A stretch of DNA of 64,000 nucleotides from Copromyces sp. CBS 386.78. Its lineage: Eukaryota; Ascomycota; Sordariomycetes; Sordariales; Sordariaceae. The notes below the pieces were generated by a model that did not search any database, was not told the origin of the DNA, and saw only the letters and a program-made list of their open reading frames with translations. The translations under genes and the position numbers were made by a program. The stretch lies in assembly GCA_030685235.1 (NCBI GenBank), contig MU839153.1, positions 165,103 to 229,102 of the forward strand, read 5' to 3'. Within the stretch, counting starts at the first letter, position 1; the number at the start of each line of letters is the position of its first letter. Positions 22,201 through 35,043 of the stretch are shown here, one piece after another.

Positions 22201-23957
22201 TGATATGGCAGGAAGTCGGGGCTGTCACAGTCAGCCGCAAGGTCAGGGCCGCCCAAGATGGGCAAAGCATTGTCGTGGCCGAGCCCTTCATGCCTTGGCA
22301 TCCACGGTGAAGTCGCAAACTTTGCTTTTATGCGCGCAGCTCCATAGATAAGAGATTTGTCTGGGATGTAACGATTTGGCTTGGGTCTGGATTGTAAAAA
22401 TGGAATCTTTGCAGTCATGGTGGTGTGGTGAGGTAACGATACTTATTGAGAAGCCTGGCTCGAGTGTGGAGTTTGAGTTCGGAACTGTAAACTTGGTCCA
22501 AGTGGTTAGCGAAGAGCTGGTAATGCTAACGGGTACGGTCCAACCCGCTCCCTCCTTCGGGATTCCAAGCACAAGCGAAGATTGCCCTGCGCCACAACAG
22601 CCACACGGCGTCACCAAAACGGAGGTGGTGGATTGTTGATCTTCAGCTACACGGGATGGGCATTGTAGCCATGTAGATGCCCGCCAACAACACTGGATAT
22701 GCTGCCATAATTACGGGTTGCTTGTGTTGTTTCCCGCGCCTGTCAATCCCTTGAAATGTTTGCAGCATCTCGGAAAGGAGTGGCGGTCTCTCGTATAGTC
22801 GTATAGTATCCTTGCCTCGTGTCTGCAACGAATACATCATTGCAGAGACTGGTGGTATTGCTGGAGGGGGTGCCTGGTTTAGCGAGACAATCAGCACATC
22901 GGCGACACCAACACGATGGAAGTTTTTAGTGGACGGTAAGACGGTAATGTACCACGACGGCGGGCAGTTTTAGAAACGGTTTCAGTACACTACATACCGT
23001 ATTGTACCACGGAGGGGTAGAGTTTGCTCCCACGACAAGCTGGGTGCGTCTTGACTCTTGGGTCAAGTCACCGTCCGCAGGTGTTCCTCAGCTCGTGTGG
23101 TTATCCGTTACTCGACCTTGGTACCGGCCATGACCTGATCATGTTTTCGGGATAAGAGTGCTTGCCGCAGGCGGCTGAAGCTGGGCACAGGTGGTGTACC
23201 GGAAGAGAGGGCAACCTTGACGCAGATTATGCTCTTTTGCAGGACAAACATCTGGTTGTCTGCCTTTAGTGCTTGGGAAAAAAGGAAAGCATCTGTGATG
23301 CGGCGTTAACTCGGGTGTGAAAAGCGCGAGCGGCGTTAGGCGTCGCATCTGTCGTTGCAGTGGCTGTTGTACTTTTCGTGATGTTGGAGGTTGGAGTCTT
23401 GGAGAGCAAATACGTCGCAAATTCACAAACCCCCTTCAAGCGGGGCACATTCTCCCGTCTTACCTTACTCCACCAGCCCCCCACCAAGCAACGGGCGCTA
23501 AAGTGGCCCCGATGCCCCTGTCAGGTACAGGCTCCAAGTACCGCTCTGAACCCCCGCCCCATGGTCCGTTTCGACGTCACCCAAGAACGCAACACCAACC
23601 GAGTTCTCTCCTTCCCACCAACATGCCCAAGAACCTCGACGGCCACCAAGTTCTTCACCCCTCGACATCCAGAATGAACTGGCAGGAGCTGAACGGTCGC
23701 CAGGGCCCTAGGCTCCTTGATCCGATTTTGGCTTTGCTTCTTTCTGCCATCGTTCTGGCCACACGTCCAAGTCTATCAGATTGATACTACGGCGTGGGCG
23801 CAAGACAGCAAGTCCAAAACGGTCCACGATTTCAGCGTCTGGTTACAAGACCTCCCTGGTCTCGCGGTCTTGTCCCCAAAATTCGAAGATCGTCTACCAT
23901 CTGTCATATCTTCTTGTCCATATTGCTGCTTTCCTCCATTCTAGACCACAGACAACC
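19226..23957. other. Long gene-poor stretch
   Basis: 4.7 kb of normal base composition with many short overlapping frames on both strands and nothing recognisable. The longest are about 150-160 residues (21,193-21,648 plus; 21,936-22,418 minus) with no domain, codon bias or plausible splice-linked partner. The last few hundred bases are the promoter and leader of the GH16 gene; a CT-rich leader with GTCCATATTGCTGC and an upstream in-frame ATG at 23,781 precede the chosen start. Confidence 0.4.
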
Positions 23958-25433
23958 ATGGACAACAACCGTGACCACCGCCAAGACCTCGACCCTCGCG
24001 CCAGCGGCCGTCACTTGGATTCCGGCGCCGAGTCCCGTGCCTCGCAACAATCCAAGGAAGGCACCAACGAGAACCCCTTTGCTAGTCCCGATGGTACTCG
24101 CCCACCATCGAGCTTCGATACAGCTTCGAATTGTGGCGGGTTAGGAGCTCACCACGAGGTTCTTCCCGGTGGCCAACGATACTTCCACTCTCGTCGAGTA
24201 CGCAAGGGCGAGGTAGAAAAGCCATGGGCAGAGAAGAAGCACCCCAAGGAGAAGTGGGTGACTATCATCCCGCTAATCGGCATCTTCATCGGCTTGGGCA
24301 TCTCGGGGTTCCTGGTGTGGGATGGAATCAGGTCTGTGGTGAAGCACAGGTACTGTTTGGTACTGGATGAGGATTGGAGCCAGGGCATTAGGGACAGTGT
24401 GTGGCAGCACGAGGTGCAGTTGGGTGGTTTTGGGTATGTTTCTTCCTCTCTTCCTCCCCCCCTCTGCTACTCCAGTTGCTAACAAGGATCAACCACCAGC
24501 AACGGCGAATTCCAACAAACCACCAAAGAAAACGCCTACGTGGAAGATGGCAAGCTGATCATCAAGGCCACCCTCCAAGATGACAAGCTCCTTCTCTCCG
24601 ACTCCAAGATCGATCTCCTCTCCTCCGGTGACTGCACTTCCACCCTGTTCGAGAACTGCGTCGCCGCCACCAACACCACGGCCGGCAACTCGTCCATCGT
24701 CCCACCCGTCCTGTCCGCCCGCCTCAACACCCGTTTGGGAGCATCCATCAGATACGGTCGTGTCGAAGTCACGGCCCGCATGCCCCAAGGCGACTGGCTC
24801 TGGCCCGCCATCTGGATGATGCCCGTCAACAACACGTACGGCGAGTGGCCTCAATCCGGCGAGATCGACCTCGCCGAGTCCCGCGGAAACAACTACACGT
24901 ACCCGCAAGGCGGCAACGACATCATCTCGTCCACCCTGCACTGGGGTCCCTCCTCCAAGTCAGACGCCTTCTGGCGCACCAACGTCAAGCGCCGAGCGTT
25001 GCACACCACCTTTGCCAGCAAATTCCACACCTTCGGTCTCGAGTGGTCAGACAAGTACCTCTTCACATATGTCGACTCGCGCCTGCTGCAGGTTTTGTAC
25101 ACAAACTTTAACAAACCACTCTGGCAGCGGGGCAGTTTCCCGCAAGTGGAAAACGGGACAAGAACCGTTGATCCGTGGGGACACACTGGACGGTTGAACA
25201 CGCCGTTTGATCAAAAGTTTTATCTGATTCTCAATGTGGCGGTGGGCGGAACCAACGGCTGGTTCGAGGACCAGGTGAATGGCAAGCCGTGGGTTGACGC
25301 GAGCCCTAATGCGAAAAAGGACTTTTGGCAGGCCAAGGATCAGTGGTTGCCGACGTGGAAGAGGCCGCAGATGGAGGTGGAGAAGGTGATGATGTGGCAG
25401 CAGTGTGATGGGCATGAGAATGAAGATTTGTAG
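23958..25433 (+). CDS. Membrane-anchored GH16 family glucanase-like protein
   Basis: Two exons, 23958-24433 and 24500-25433, give 469 residues; the donor is GTATGT, a branch site GCTAAC lies near 24,480 and the acceptor is CAG. Residues 1-100 are hydrophilic and disordered, 101-121 (VTIIPLIGIFIGLGISGFLV) are one membrane span, and the rest is a GH16 fold: a type II membrane protein with the enzyme outside or in the lumen. The active-site motif EIDLAE is at 280-285 (E280 nucleophile, D282 assistant, E285 acid/base in the family). Likely substrates are beta-1,3 or mixed beta-glucans, or it may be a transglycosylase; the sequence cannot separate these. It lacks the SKN1/KRE6 length. The ATG (CAACCATGG) is preferred over the in-frame upstream one because of context and composition. 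Confidence 0.9.
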
Positions 25434-25925
25434 TTATCAGGTGGCAGGGATATCGTAGCATAACATAAAGGCATGAGTGGTGGAAGAAAGATACCTTGTG
25501 GTGGCGTGAGTGTTGGATCTAATTGTTGTTTCTTGGTTCCTTTTCCTTTCTCTTTTTGGTGTTCATATTGGATTTGATCTTCTGCTCTGCATACAAGTCT
25601 AGTCTTGGTACAAGAAAAAAGATAATATGGTTGGCCTCTCATGCTCCCGCTGTTGATCACTGTCACTAGAGGTATGAGTACCTCTTTGCTCCTATTCGAC
25701 GTGGATATAAAGACCATGACGTTGATGCTGTGGTCGAAATAAGCTTTGTGATGCCCTGACATGCCAGTAGGCCTAGAGGGCAATTATAGTGGCAAAACGC
25801 TCCCGGCCGGGCAGCCCAGCGATGATCTCCTGCTGTGGACGTGGTTTTGTGGTCCGCTGAAGTTCAGGGTCTGACCCGTTAGTGGTAATGCCTGGTAGGG
25901 ACGGGGGTGTACAATCTAGACTACC
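25434..25925. other. 3' flank of the GH16 gene
   Basis: Presumed 3' UTR and spacer up to the MITE. No feature seen. Confidence 0.45.
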
Positions 25926-25928
25926 TTA

Positions 25929-26283
25929 AGTTGCGTTCGGTCGCCCAGTATGCCAGTATCGTAGAGGTTGCATTACTGGACAGCGATTTCGCTGCAGGCC
26001 ATCAATAGTAATGCAATAGTAATGTAGTGCTTTCATACTGGTATAAATATAGGGTTTGAAGCAGTATGAAAGTGAAGAAAGTAGTAAGATCTCCAACGAT
26101 TTCTGGCCTTCTGATTGGTTAGATGCAGGCCATTGGGGGAGTTGGAGGAAGTGCAGCGACCTACATCAACTTGCAGATTTTTACTGGAAAACAGCCGAAC
26201 GCAAAAATCACGGCAGTATGCTGTTGCTTACTGCCATATAAACTTCTTACTGTTACTGGCATACTGGGCGACCGAACGCAACT
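25929..26283. mobile_element. PIF/Harbinger-type MITE, copy 1 (355 bp)
   Basis: Perfect terminal inverted repeats of about 30 bp starting AGTTGCGTTCGGTCGCCC, flanked by a 3-bp target duplication TTA (25926-25928 and 26284-26286). A second copy of exactly 355 bp lies at 52775-53129 with TAA duplications. TWA duplications and short size point to a Tourist-like MITE mobilised by a PIF/Harbinger transposase. No coding capacity. A 33-bp core segment (25976-26008) is in the opposite orientation to copy 2. Confidence 0.9.
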
Positions 26284-26286
26284 TTA

Positions 26287-26963
26287 GGTTAATGCTGCCC
26301 CTGGTTTGTCAATTAACTTCCTTGGTACTCCTCGCACACTACTTATACTTGTAAGTAGATGGGATCTATTCCGGTGCGCCAAACCTCACAAATGCCATAT
26401 CCAAGGTGAGATTACGCCTTGGTCATGAAACGAAATGCATACCTGGAGAGGTTAGTCTGAGGTCTCGAGCTAATACACCAACCAAGTAGTATTGGACTGT
26501 ATAAAGTTAGACCCTAGGTATGGTGTTTCTGAAGCTTAAGGTTAAGGTACCTCTAGGTGCTTGAAAGCCTTGCAAGATTCGCACTACTCAACGGCACGTT
26601 TTTATCTTGGCAGCCTGAGTTTCTCCGTCGGGAGAAAGCCTTGAGGTATAACCACCCAAGAGGCTCATTCCCCTACTGAATGAATCAGAGATGATATAGT
26701 GATCCCGTCACTTCCCGCCCATTTCCGGTGGACAAACCCCAACCTAGATAGAGCCAGCTACGGGATGCCGAACGGCGATTTCAAAACCGGGGGCCGATGT
26801 CACTGGCAGGTATGCGGGGACCGTCCCGCCGGGTATCCAACCCAACCCCGGATTCCCGAACGGTATCCTGGAGTCCGGACCTCGGGGAGGTTTCCGACGA
26901 CTTGCCGAATCGCAAATGAATTTCATTTCCTTTTTGCGCTCCGTCCGGCCGGCACAATTGTCA
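26287..26963. other. Spacer between MITE and hAT element
   Basis: Normal-composition DNA; no gene, RNA or repeat recognised. Confidence 0.4.
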
Positions 26964-27427
26964 CCAGGCTCCAGGAAGCAAAACAAATCAAGCAAATCAA
27001 ATCTGGCCCCAGATTTGGATTTAATTTGAGGTAAAATTACTAGATTTATTTGAAAAGTGGGGAAATTTGGCTCGGATTTACGGATTTAAGTCCTCAAATC
27101 TACGGATTAATTAATTTTTCCGGGCCGCCGCCCCCTATAACCCCTATACTTTATATGCTCTATCGCCTAAAATTATCGTCTTAAACATTAAATTCGTAAT
27201 TAGGACCCTTAATCTTACTCTTAAATAACGAAATATTATCGTTAATACTTATCCTTATCTAATTCTTTAATTACTAAAGCTTATCAATAGTAATATAATC
27301 AAGCTAATAATAATTTTTAATAATATATTTAACGGTATTAAAGGTACATTCGCATTTATTAAACTTTAATAAGATAAAAAAGATATTAAAAGCTATATAT
27401 AATAAAATCGGGAATTCCTTTTCGTAA

Positions 27428-27772
27428 TGTCACAGGGTTATCTGTGACTGACTAACCGTCTTATATCGCTGCCTTCACCACGGCAATGGTTGCCGGGTTA
27501 ATAGTATGCTCTGATTGGCTGTAGAGACCCAGCATAGTAGATACAGCTGAACGCATCTGACATTTAACTGGCTATAGTTATTAGCCTACCCCTATCGCTA
27601 AGGCTATATAAACTATACTAACCCATAGGATAATCTATAGGATAATAAAGCTGTACGGGCCATATATTTACTATATATAAATAGCTATTAGAGTTCCCCC
27701 AAATAGTTTCCTCTTCTTTATACAATTATAAATATCTTTATAAATACCTAATATTCGCCTTACCCTGTAATA
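27428..27772 (+). repeat. Left LTR of the gypsy element
   Basis: 345 bp. Its outer half keeps C and G residues that the right copy has lost (GTGACTGACTAACCGTC against ATAATTAATTAACCGTC), while its inner half is the more mutated of the two. Confidence 0.93.
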
Positions 27773-27949
27773 GTTAATTATACCTAATTATTATACTACG
27801 AACGTATATCCTTTTAAACGTATATTATTTAATGTAATTAGGCGACGCTACTAATCGCTAGAGAATAGAAAGTTACGAAGACCCGAATTTATAATTCTAA
27901 ATAACGACGATATTATTATAGACGAGGGTATTTTCCTAAACGCCCCGTA

Positions 27950-30900
27950 GTAAACCTAATTGCTAGGATATATTACGGACGACGACGTTGAGGTACCCGA
28001 TGTACTAAACTATATTAAAGAGCCGGAAAATTTAAAAATACTAATAGAGAGTTCTAAACCCCCTACTAATAAAGAAGTCTATTTAATAACTTTAAGTAGC
28101 CTCCTTCGTACTAATATAATTACGATTCTTATTATAATTATTATTTAATATTCGGCGAAGGTTGAATTTATTTATAATAATACTTTTATCGACTCCTTCG
28201 GCCTAACCGAAGGAAGAATATTTTAAATAATTATTAACCTTATTACCTAAATAATTAAAATATTTAATTATTATCTTATTACTACTACTAAGGAATTTCG
28301 GAGTTTTTAATCTAAATTCTAATTTAAGAAAAAATAATATACTAATATTTTCGACGAACGTAAATAAATTTTAAAGGACCTTTACTAAATTTAAAAAGAA
28401 TTTTATTAGGCTTATACCGAATTTAATAACGTACGAGGCTTCGCCTAGGAAGCGTAGGCTATTCTTATTACAAACTAGTAGAATTATTATAATACTTAAA
28501 CTATTATAAACGGTAATACGGGTATAGTAGGGTATTAGAAACCGTTCTTCCTAAACCCTAAACCTTTTATAACTACTTAAAGGGACTACGTTCAATATAA
28601 TAAAATGTATTTAACGTAGAAGGGCCGTATCCTTTCCGTTTAGACTTTAAATACTATTAGGTTCCCCGACGAAAAGATTAAAATTGCTTACGCAAATTAT
28701 TTATTTAACTTTAAAATAATTACTTTAATTAATAAAAATATTTAAAAAATCTTTATAAACCCTAATAATCCCGAAGTTTAATAATAGAAAATAAATATTG
28801 AATTCCTATCCTTCTTAAATATTTGTTATAATAATATAGATTTACGTTTAAATACCGCCTATAAATTTAACGAATTTAAATAGGGAAACCGTTTCTTCGC
28901 CGATTTCGAAATGGAATACGTTAAAACTATTAACCGCTATAATTTAAATAATATTATAAAGGTATACTATTTATAGAATAAAATCTCCTAAAAATTCTAT
29001 ACTTCCTTTATTTATTAACGAACCCTCTTTGCCGAAGACGATTTTAAAGAATAATTATTACTTTACTACGATTTCGTACGCAATATTGAAGACGATGACT
29101 ATAAGTCTAAATCCGCTACCGGTAAGACTTCTAATTCGAATTCTAATAATAATTTAAAAAAGACCGTTAATAAAGGAAATAATATTATAAATTTTAATAC
29201 TATTTATATTTTACGTATTATTTATAATAACGTTATTAAATATTAGAATAAGAATAACCTATACCGTAAATATGGAAAAGAAGGGTATATTATAAGGAAT
29301 TACTGTAATAGTATTAATTACGGCGATTATAGCCCCTAGACCGGTAATAGGGGGGGCCGAAGAAGTAATAGAAGAGGCCGAAGTAGCTGAGGAGGAAGTA
29401 GAAGAGGCCGGGGAGGCGGAGGCTCCAGTTAAAATACCGGGAATACTAATAATATTGGCAATATTAATATTAACCCCCCGGCACTTAATTAGCGAGGATA
29501 CGGCAATAATATAAACCTCCGTACTATAAATGCTAGAAAAGAAGACGAAGGTAAAGAATATTATAATAATAATGTAAATAATAATTAGGGAAATAATTAA
29601 ACCCTATAAATAGTCGCCTATAAGGGCGAAAAAGGTTTATAAGAAGAAGGAAGGAATTGCTTAAAAATTTAGAAATAATCGTTATTAATTTACTAAATAA
29701 TTTCCGTTAAAATTTATTATTCCTTTCCTCTTATTTATCCTTCGGACTGCGTAAAATTTATTGTACAACTTTCGTTAATAACGGTTGTATAACGTTTACC
29801 TTTATCGACCGTTCTTTCGTAAGGAAAAATGGATTCGCTATATTTAAATTCTTAGAACCTAAAAAATTAACTTTCACTAACGGTATTATAAAAGGACTTA
29901 TTATTAAAGGATTTATAGCAAACCTTTATATTAATTATTATTTAGAAAATATTATATTCTTAATTTATAATATTTCCCCTACCTACCCTATTATTTTAGG
30001 ACTACTTTAATTTAGGAAATACGAGCCGTATATCTTTTAAATAGGAGGGAAGGTCCAATTTATTAATCGGTACGCTAACCGATACTTCCTATCGGATTTC
30101 CCCGTTTCCTTACGGAATACCCCTAATATATAGAACCGCTCTCCTATTAATTTGTATTATTAACTTTACGCAACGATAGTAAACGAACGGGATAAAAGAG
30201 TATTATTAAATATCTCGAAGATATTAAGGCTTCTACCTAAGATAAATAATTATATTGGCTAGACAAAAAGCGGTCTAGTAAATCGTTCGATTCTAATCCC
30301 TACAGAGGGACCTATACGTAGCGATATTTAGCCGCCGAAGCTACTACCTCGCTAGAATCCATTAGAATATTGGACTTTAGGGGATCGATTACCGCTTTAT
30401 TAGAGTTTATGAGAACTTTGGAGTCTAGGATATTACCCCGGGACTACCGATAGGAGTATCAATAGGATTACCGGTAGGGTAGATTACTATTATTAGAATT
30501 TAGAATTATTATTAAAGGATAATTCTAATTCTGTACCGCTCCTATATTAATAGGAGCTTCGCTAAAATATATTAGGGCTATTACGGTTTTAAGATTGTAT
30601 CCCCTATAACGAACTGAAGTGCGGCGATATTTAAATATTAGAATTATTGTTAAAGAACGATTCTATTTCCGCTTCGGCCCTTTATTGCGAGCCTTATAAA
30701 AGCCGCCCTAGGGGTAAGGCTTTTAACTTTTATAAATTTTACGAAATTAATAAGAATTTTTATTTAAGATAGGGGGTGTAGTTATACCGCCGCGACTTCT
30801 TTTTATACCGTTTCAAATTCCCCGTTAAAGGATTTACCGGAAATATAATCTTATTAAATTATAATATATTAGAATAAGTAGTAGAACCTTTTATACCCGC

Positions 30901-33900
30901 GCCGCCTTATAGAAAAGTAAAAGGTATAAAGAATTCCCCCGGTACCGCTTACTTAATTACGAAGTACTTTAGAATAATCGAAGGATAAATTAACGCCTAG
31001 GATATACGTAAGATTAATGTTGCCGCCTTTAATTTCTTATACGAAACGTACGATTTAGAACCCTACTTTACAAATTATATAGAGATTTACTAACTAGCTG
31101 CCCTTTATAAAACTAATATTTATAACGACCTTATTAAAGAAATAACCTAAAATATTATAAATAATAAAGGTAAATAGTATAAGGACCGCTTCCTAAGGCG
31201 CTTCTACAAATTTATCGATACGTATACAAGGGACGTAGACTAGAAAAAATTAATAGCCGTTAAAATTATTTAAATTATTACTCTTATAAGTAATTTAGAA
31301 ATAGATGCGCCTATATACGAAGCTATTATTATAAAAATTATAGAAGAAGACGTACTAATATTTTATAAGAAAATTAACCGGCTTCCGAAAACTAATAAGG
31401 AAATTAAATTCAAATTCCTACGCAAATATTAGAAAAGAATTAACACTTTCCGTACTAAAAAAGCGAATAAGTTTCCGCCTTATCGAATATACAATTATAA
31501 GATCGAATTTATATTAAGGGAAAAGTTATTAAACGCCCGCTACCGACCGGTTTTACTTATAGAAATAATTATCGTTAAAAAATAGATCGACAATTAATTA
31601 GAGAACGGTTTTATTAGACTTTCCTAATCCTAAGCAGCCTTACCCTTACTCCTTATAAATAAACCCGGCGGGGATATTCGTATTTATATCGACTATTATA
31701 GTATTAATAATATTATACTTAAAATATAATACCTATTTCTATTAATTAAGGAAATTTTTAATATTATTTACTACGTTAAAGTCTTTACTAAACTAAATAT
31801 TATCGCTACTTTCAACCGAATCCGTATTTAGGAAAGTTATAAATAGCTAACCGCTTTTATTATACATTTTAATTTCTACGAATTATTAATCCTTCCTTTC
31901 GGCCTCTAAAGTATATTTAATATATTCTAGAATTATATTAATAATATATTATATAATATTTTAAATTTTTATATAATAGCGTACTTAGACAATATCTTTA
32001 TTTACTTTGAAAACGTAGAAGAATATACCGCTTATATAAACGAAGTCCTTAAAAGAATAATTAACGCTAGCCTTTAATTAAATATCGATAAATACGAATT
32101 TAATATTACCCGTACGAAATATTTAGGCCTTTTTATTATATTAGGGGATATAGAAATAGATTTTACGAAAGTAAAAACTATTATTAAATAGGAGGTTCCG
32201 TAATTATAATACTAATTCTAAAAGTTTTTAAAATTTATAAATTTCTACTAGCGTTTTATTTAATACTTTTTAATTATAGCTACCTTATTATACGACCTTA
32301 CGAAGAAATTAGCCGAATAGCGTTAAATAAAAGACTATTAAAGAATTTTTAAAGAATTAAAGAAAGTTTTTATTACGGGTCCCGTCTTTAAAATTTATAA
32401 TTAGTCCCGCCTAACCGTAATTGAAACCAATATTTCTAATTGGGCCGTAGGTAATATATTATCCTAGTATAATAATAAGAATATTTTACGCCTAATTATA
32501 TATTTTTTATAGAAATATTCCGCCGTAGAATATAATTACAATATTTATAATAAAGAATTACTTATAATTATTAAAGCCTTAGAGGAATAGGGACCGGAAT
32601 TATAAGGCGTTTAAAAACTATTTAAAATCCTAACCGACTATAAAAGTTTGTAAACTTTTACAGAAAATAAGAAATTTAAACTATAATATATATAATAATT
32701 TAATTTCCTATTTGAATTTAATTTTACTATTAAATATAGGCCGGGTATTCTTTAAATCCGTCCTAATACTTTAAATAAGAAATTAGAAAATATATTAAAG
32801 GATATAAATAACGACCGGTTAAAAGCCCGTTATAAAATACTTTTCGACCTTTCTATTTTCGTAAATTATATTTACGCCTACGAACTTAACTCGGAAGAAT
32901 TATTTACGGATAAATTAATTAACGCTAATTACTATAATTTAATCTTCTATTAAAATTTAATAATTGCCTTCACAGACGAAAATTATTAAATATAACCTAA
33001 AATACAAAAGAAAAGTATAAGAAAAATAATTTTTATAAAATATTATATAATTAATAGTAAAATATACCGATATTTAATACTTATAATTAATTTAAAAAAT
33101 ACTACGCTATAATTATATTTTATATAAAGATATTACGAATTTGTACTAATAAATTACTAAGGCCGGAATAAAACGTTTATTACCTTTAATCGCTTATTTT
33201 ACTAATTAAATATAAAAAAGACCGTTAAATCTTATTATAAAATTTACTTCCAATATATAAAAACGAAGCCGTTATAACGCATACTAGCGGAGCTTTTAAA
33301 ACTTCTACTAGTACCCTTCGCCTTATAGAAGGATATTATTATCGATTATATTACTCCTATAACGCCTTACGTCCGGGGAGGCCGAGAATATAAATATATT
33401 ACTATAGTAGTAGACTACTTAATAAAAATAAAGTATTATATCTTAATCGAAATATTAATTATAGAGGAATTCATTAATCGATTTATTAAAAAAATTTATA
33501 CCCTTTATAGCCTACTAAATATTATTATTTCTAATTGCGGTACTTAATTCGTTTTATAATTTTGGAGGGTTTTATTTAAACGATTAAGAATTACCCTAAA
33601 ACTATTATCGGCTTTCTATAAAGAAATTAATAGTTAGACCGAACGTATTAACGTTGAATTGGAGCGTTTCCTTCGTATTTATATTAATTAGGCTTAAAAC
33701 GATTAAGTCGATTAACTACCCCTAATAAAATTCGCGGGTAATAATATATATTTAAATAGTATTAGCGTTTCCCTATTTTTTGTAAATTATAATTTTTACC
33801 CTTAAATAGGAGTCGAGCCCGCTTAATTATATTTATTAGGGCTTTTTAAAGTATAGTAGGCGGAATACTTTAAAGTTAGTAAAATTATTGATTAATTTAA

Positions 33901-34440
33901 TATAATATTAAATAAAATTACTATTATAATTAAAAGTAATTAAATATAATACGAGGAAACCGCTAACAAAAGACGGTCCAATACGCTAAAATATTATATC
34001 GGTAATAAAATTTTATTTAATATAATTAATTTTATATTAGGCCGCTTACAAATTAAATTTATATTACTATAGGAAAAGCCTTTCGAAATTATAAAAGTAA
34101 ATAGCTATTATATTACGCTAAAGTTCCCTATTAATATAATGTATAGCCGTACTTTCTATATTAATATAATAAAACCTTAGAATTATTAAAGGATCCCCGG
34201 GTAAAATAAGATTTAAAATATCCGAATAAACAACGGGCGAATTATAAAATAAATAAATAATATTAAAAATATATTCGAATAATTCTATAAAACTATCGAT
34301 AACTGCCGTTTTAATATAGAAAATAATAAATAAGAGTATTAAATAATTTAGGGAAGCCCCTACGATCCTATTTAATAACTATAGAAGGACGTAGAATATT
34401 ATATCGACGACCTTAAAAAGTTTTATAATAATAATCTAAA
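27950..34440 (+). pseudogene. Gypsy gag-pol relic
   Basis: Decayed polyprotein of the element. Recognisable pieces: zinc knuckle remnant YRKYGKEGYIIRNYC near 29,260; the RT box near 31,790-32,000 (KLNIIATFNRIRI, then LPFGL, then AYLDNIFIYF); the integrase core LSAFYKE...TERINVELERFLRIYIN near 33,605-33,690 and LPLIKFAGNN near 33,715; a chromodomain-like tail. All frames are broken by TAA/TAG codons where Gln or Trp is expected. Confidence 0.85.
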
Positions 34441-34698
34441 TGTACTAATATTACTACGATGGATCGTAAATGAAAAATATCGCTATAAAATTAAAAAGGC
34501 TCTAAAGAAGGCCGTTAGGACGAACTAGCCGCCGGAAAAGATAATATTAGTAGTACGGCGATTATTACGTTATTAAAAGGGTAAAGTAGCAGCCTAAAAA
34601 GGAAAGTAAAAATAATATAAAAGGGTAAATAATAAGTATTGTAAAGGAGATTAAAAAAGGAAGTATTTTTACCCTAAGGGTATTTTAAGCGAAGGAAG

Positions 34699-35043
34699 TA
34701 TTATAGGGTTATTTATAATTAATTAACCGTCCTATATCGCTACTTTCACTATAGTAATAATTATTAGGTTAATAGTATATTTTAATTAGTTGTAGAGACC
34801 TAGCATAATAAATGCGGTTAAATGCATTTAATATTTAACTGGTTGCGGTTATTAGCCTACCCCTATCGCTAAGGCTGTATAGACTATACTAGCCTATAGG
34901 ATAATCTATAGGATAATAAGGCTATACGGGCTATATACTTATTGTATATAAATAGCCATTAGAGTTCCCCTAGATAGTTTCCTCTTCCTCGTATAATTAC
35001 GAATGTCTTTATAGATACCTAACGTTCGCCTTGCCCCGTGATA
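34699..35043 (+). repeat. Right LTR of the gypsy element
   Basis: 345 bp; mirror image of the left copy in mutation pattern, with the outer (3') half better kept (CCTCGTATAATTACGAATGTC) than the inner half. Confidence 0.93.

Larger units (their letters stand above)
27428..35043 (+). mobile_element. Full-length RIP-mutated Ty3/gypsy element of chromovirus type
   Basis: Two 345-bp LTRs (27428-27772, 34699-35043) with a 5-bp target duplication CGTAA (27423-27427, 35044-35048). The left LTR begins TGTCACAGGG; the right TATTATAGGG. The internal order read through stops is a gag zinc knuckle near 29,260, a Gly/Arg-rich coding stretch near 29,350-29,430, reverse transcriptase with YLDN (from YLDD) near 31,985, RNase H, integrase with ISNCGT...FVL...FW near 33,515-33,580, and a chromodomain-like end near 34,250-34,440. 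RT before integrase, plus the terminal chromodomain, define a gypsy chromovirus. Almost every Gln/Trp codon is a stop, so it is dead. Confidence 0.93.

Noticed and set aside
21936..22418. A 160-residue minus frame
   Set aside because: No domain, no codon bias, and overlapped by equally long frames on the other strand.
26056..26241. Small frames, repeated at 52912-53205
   Set aside because: They repeat because they lie in the two copies of the same MITE; the MITE is non-coding.
27960..28148. A 62-residue frame in AT-rich DNA
   Set aside because: A chance open piece of the RIP-mutated gypsy gag region.
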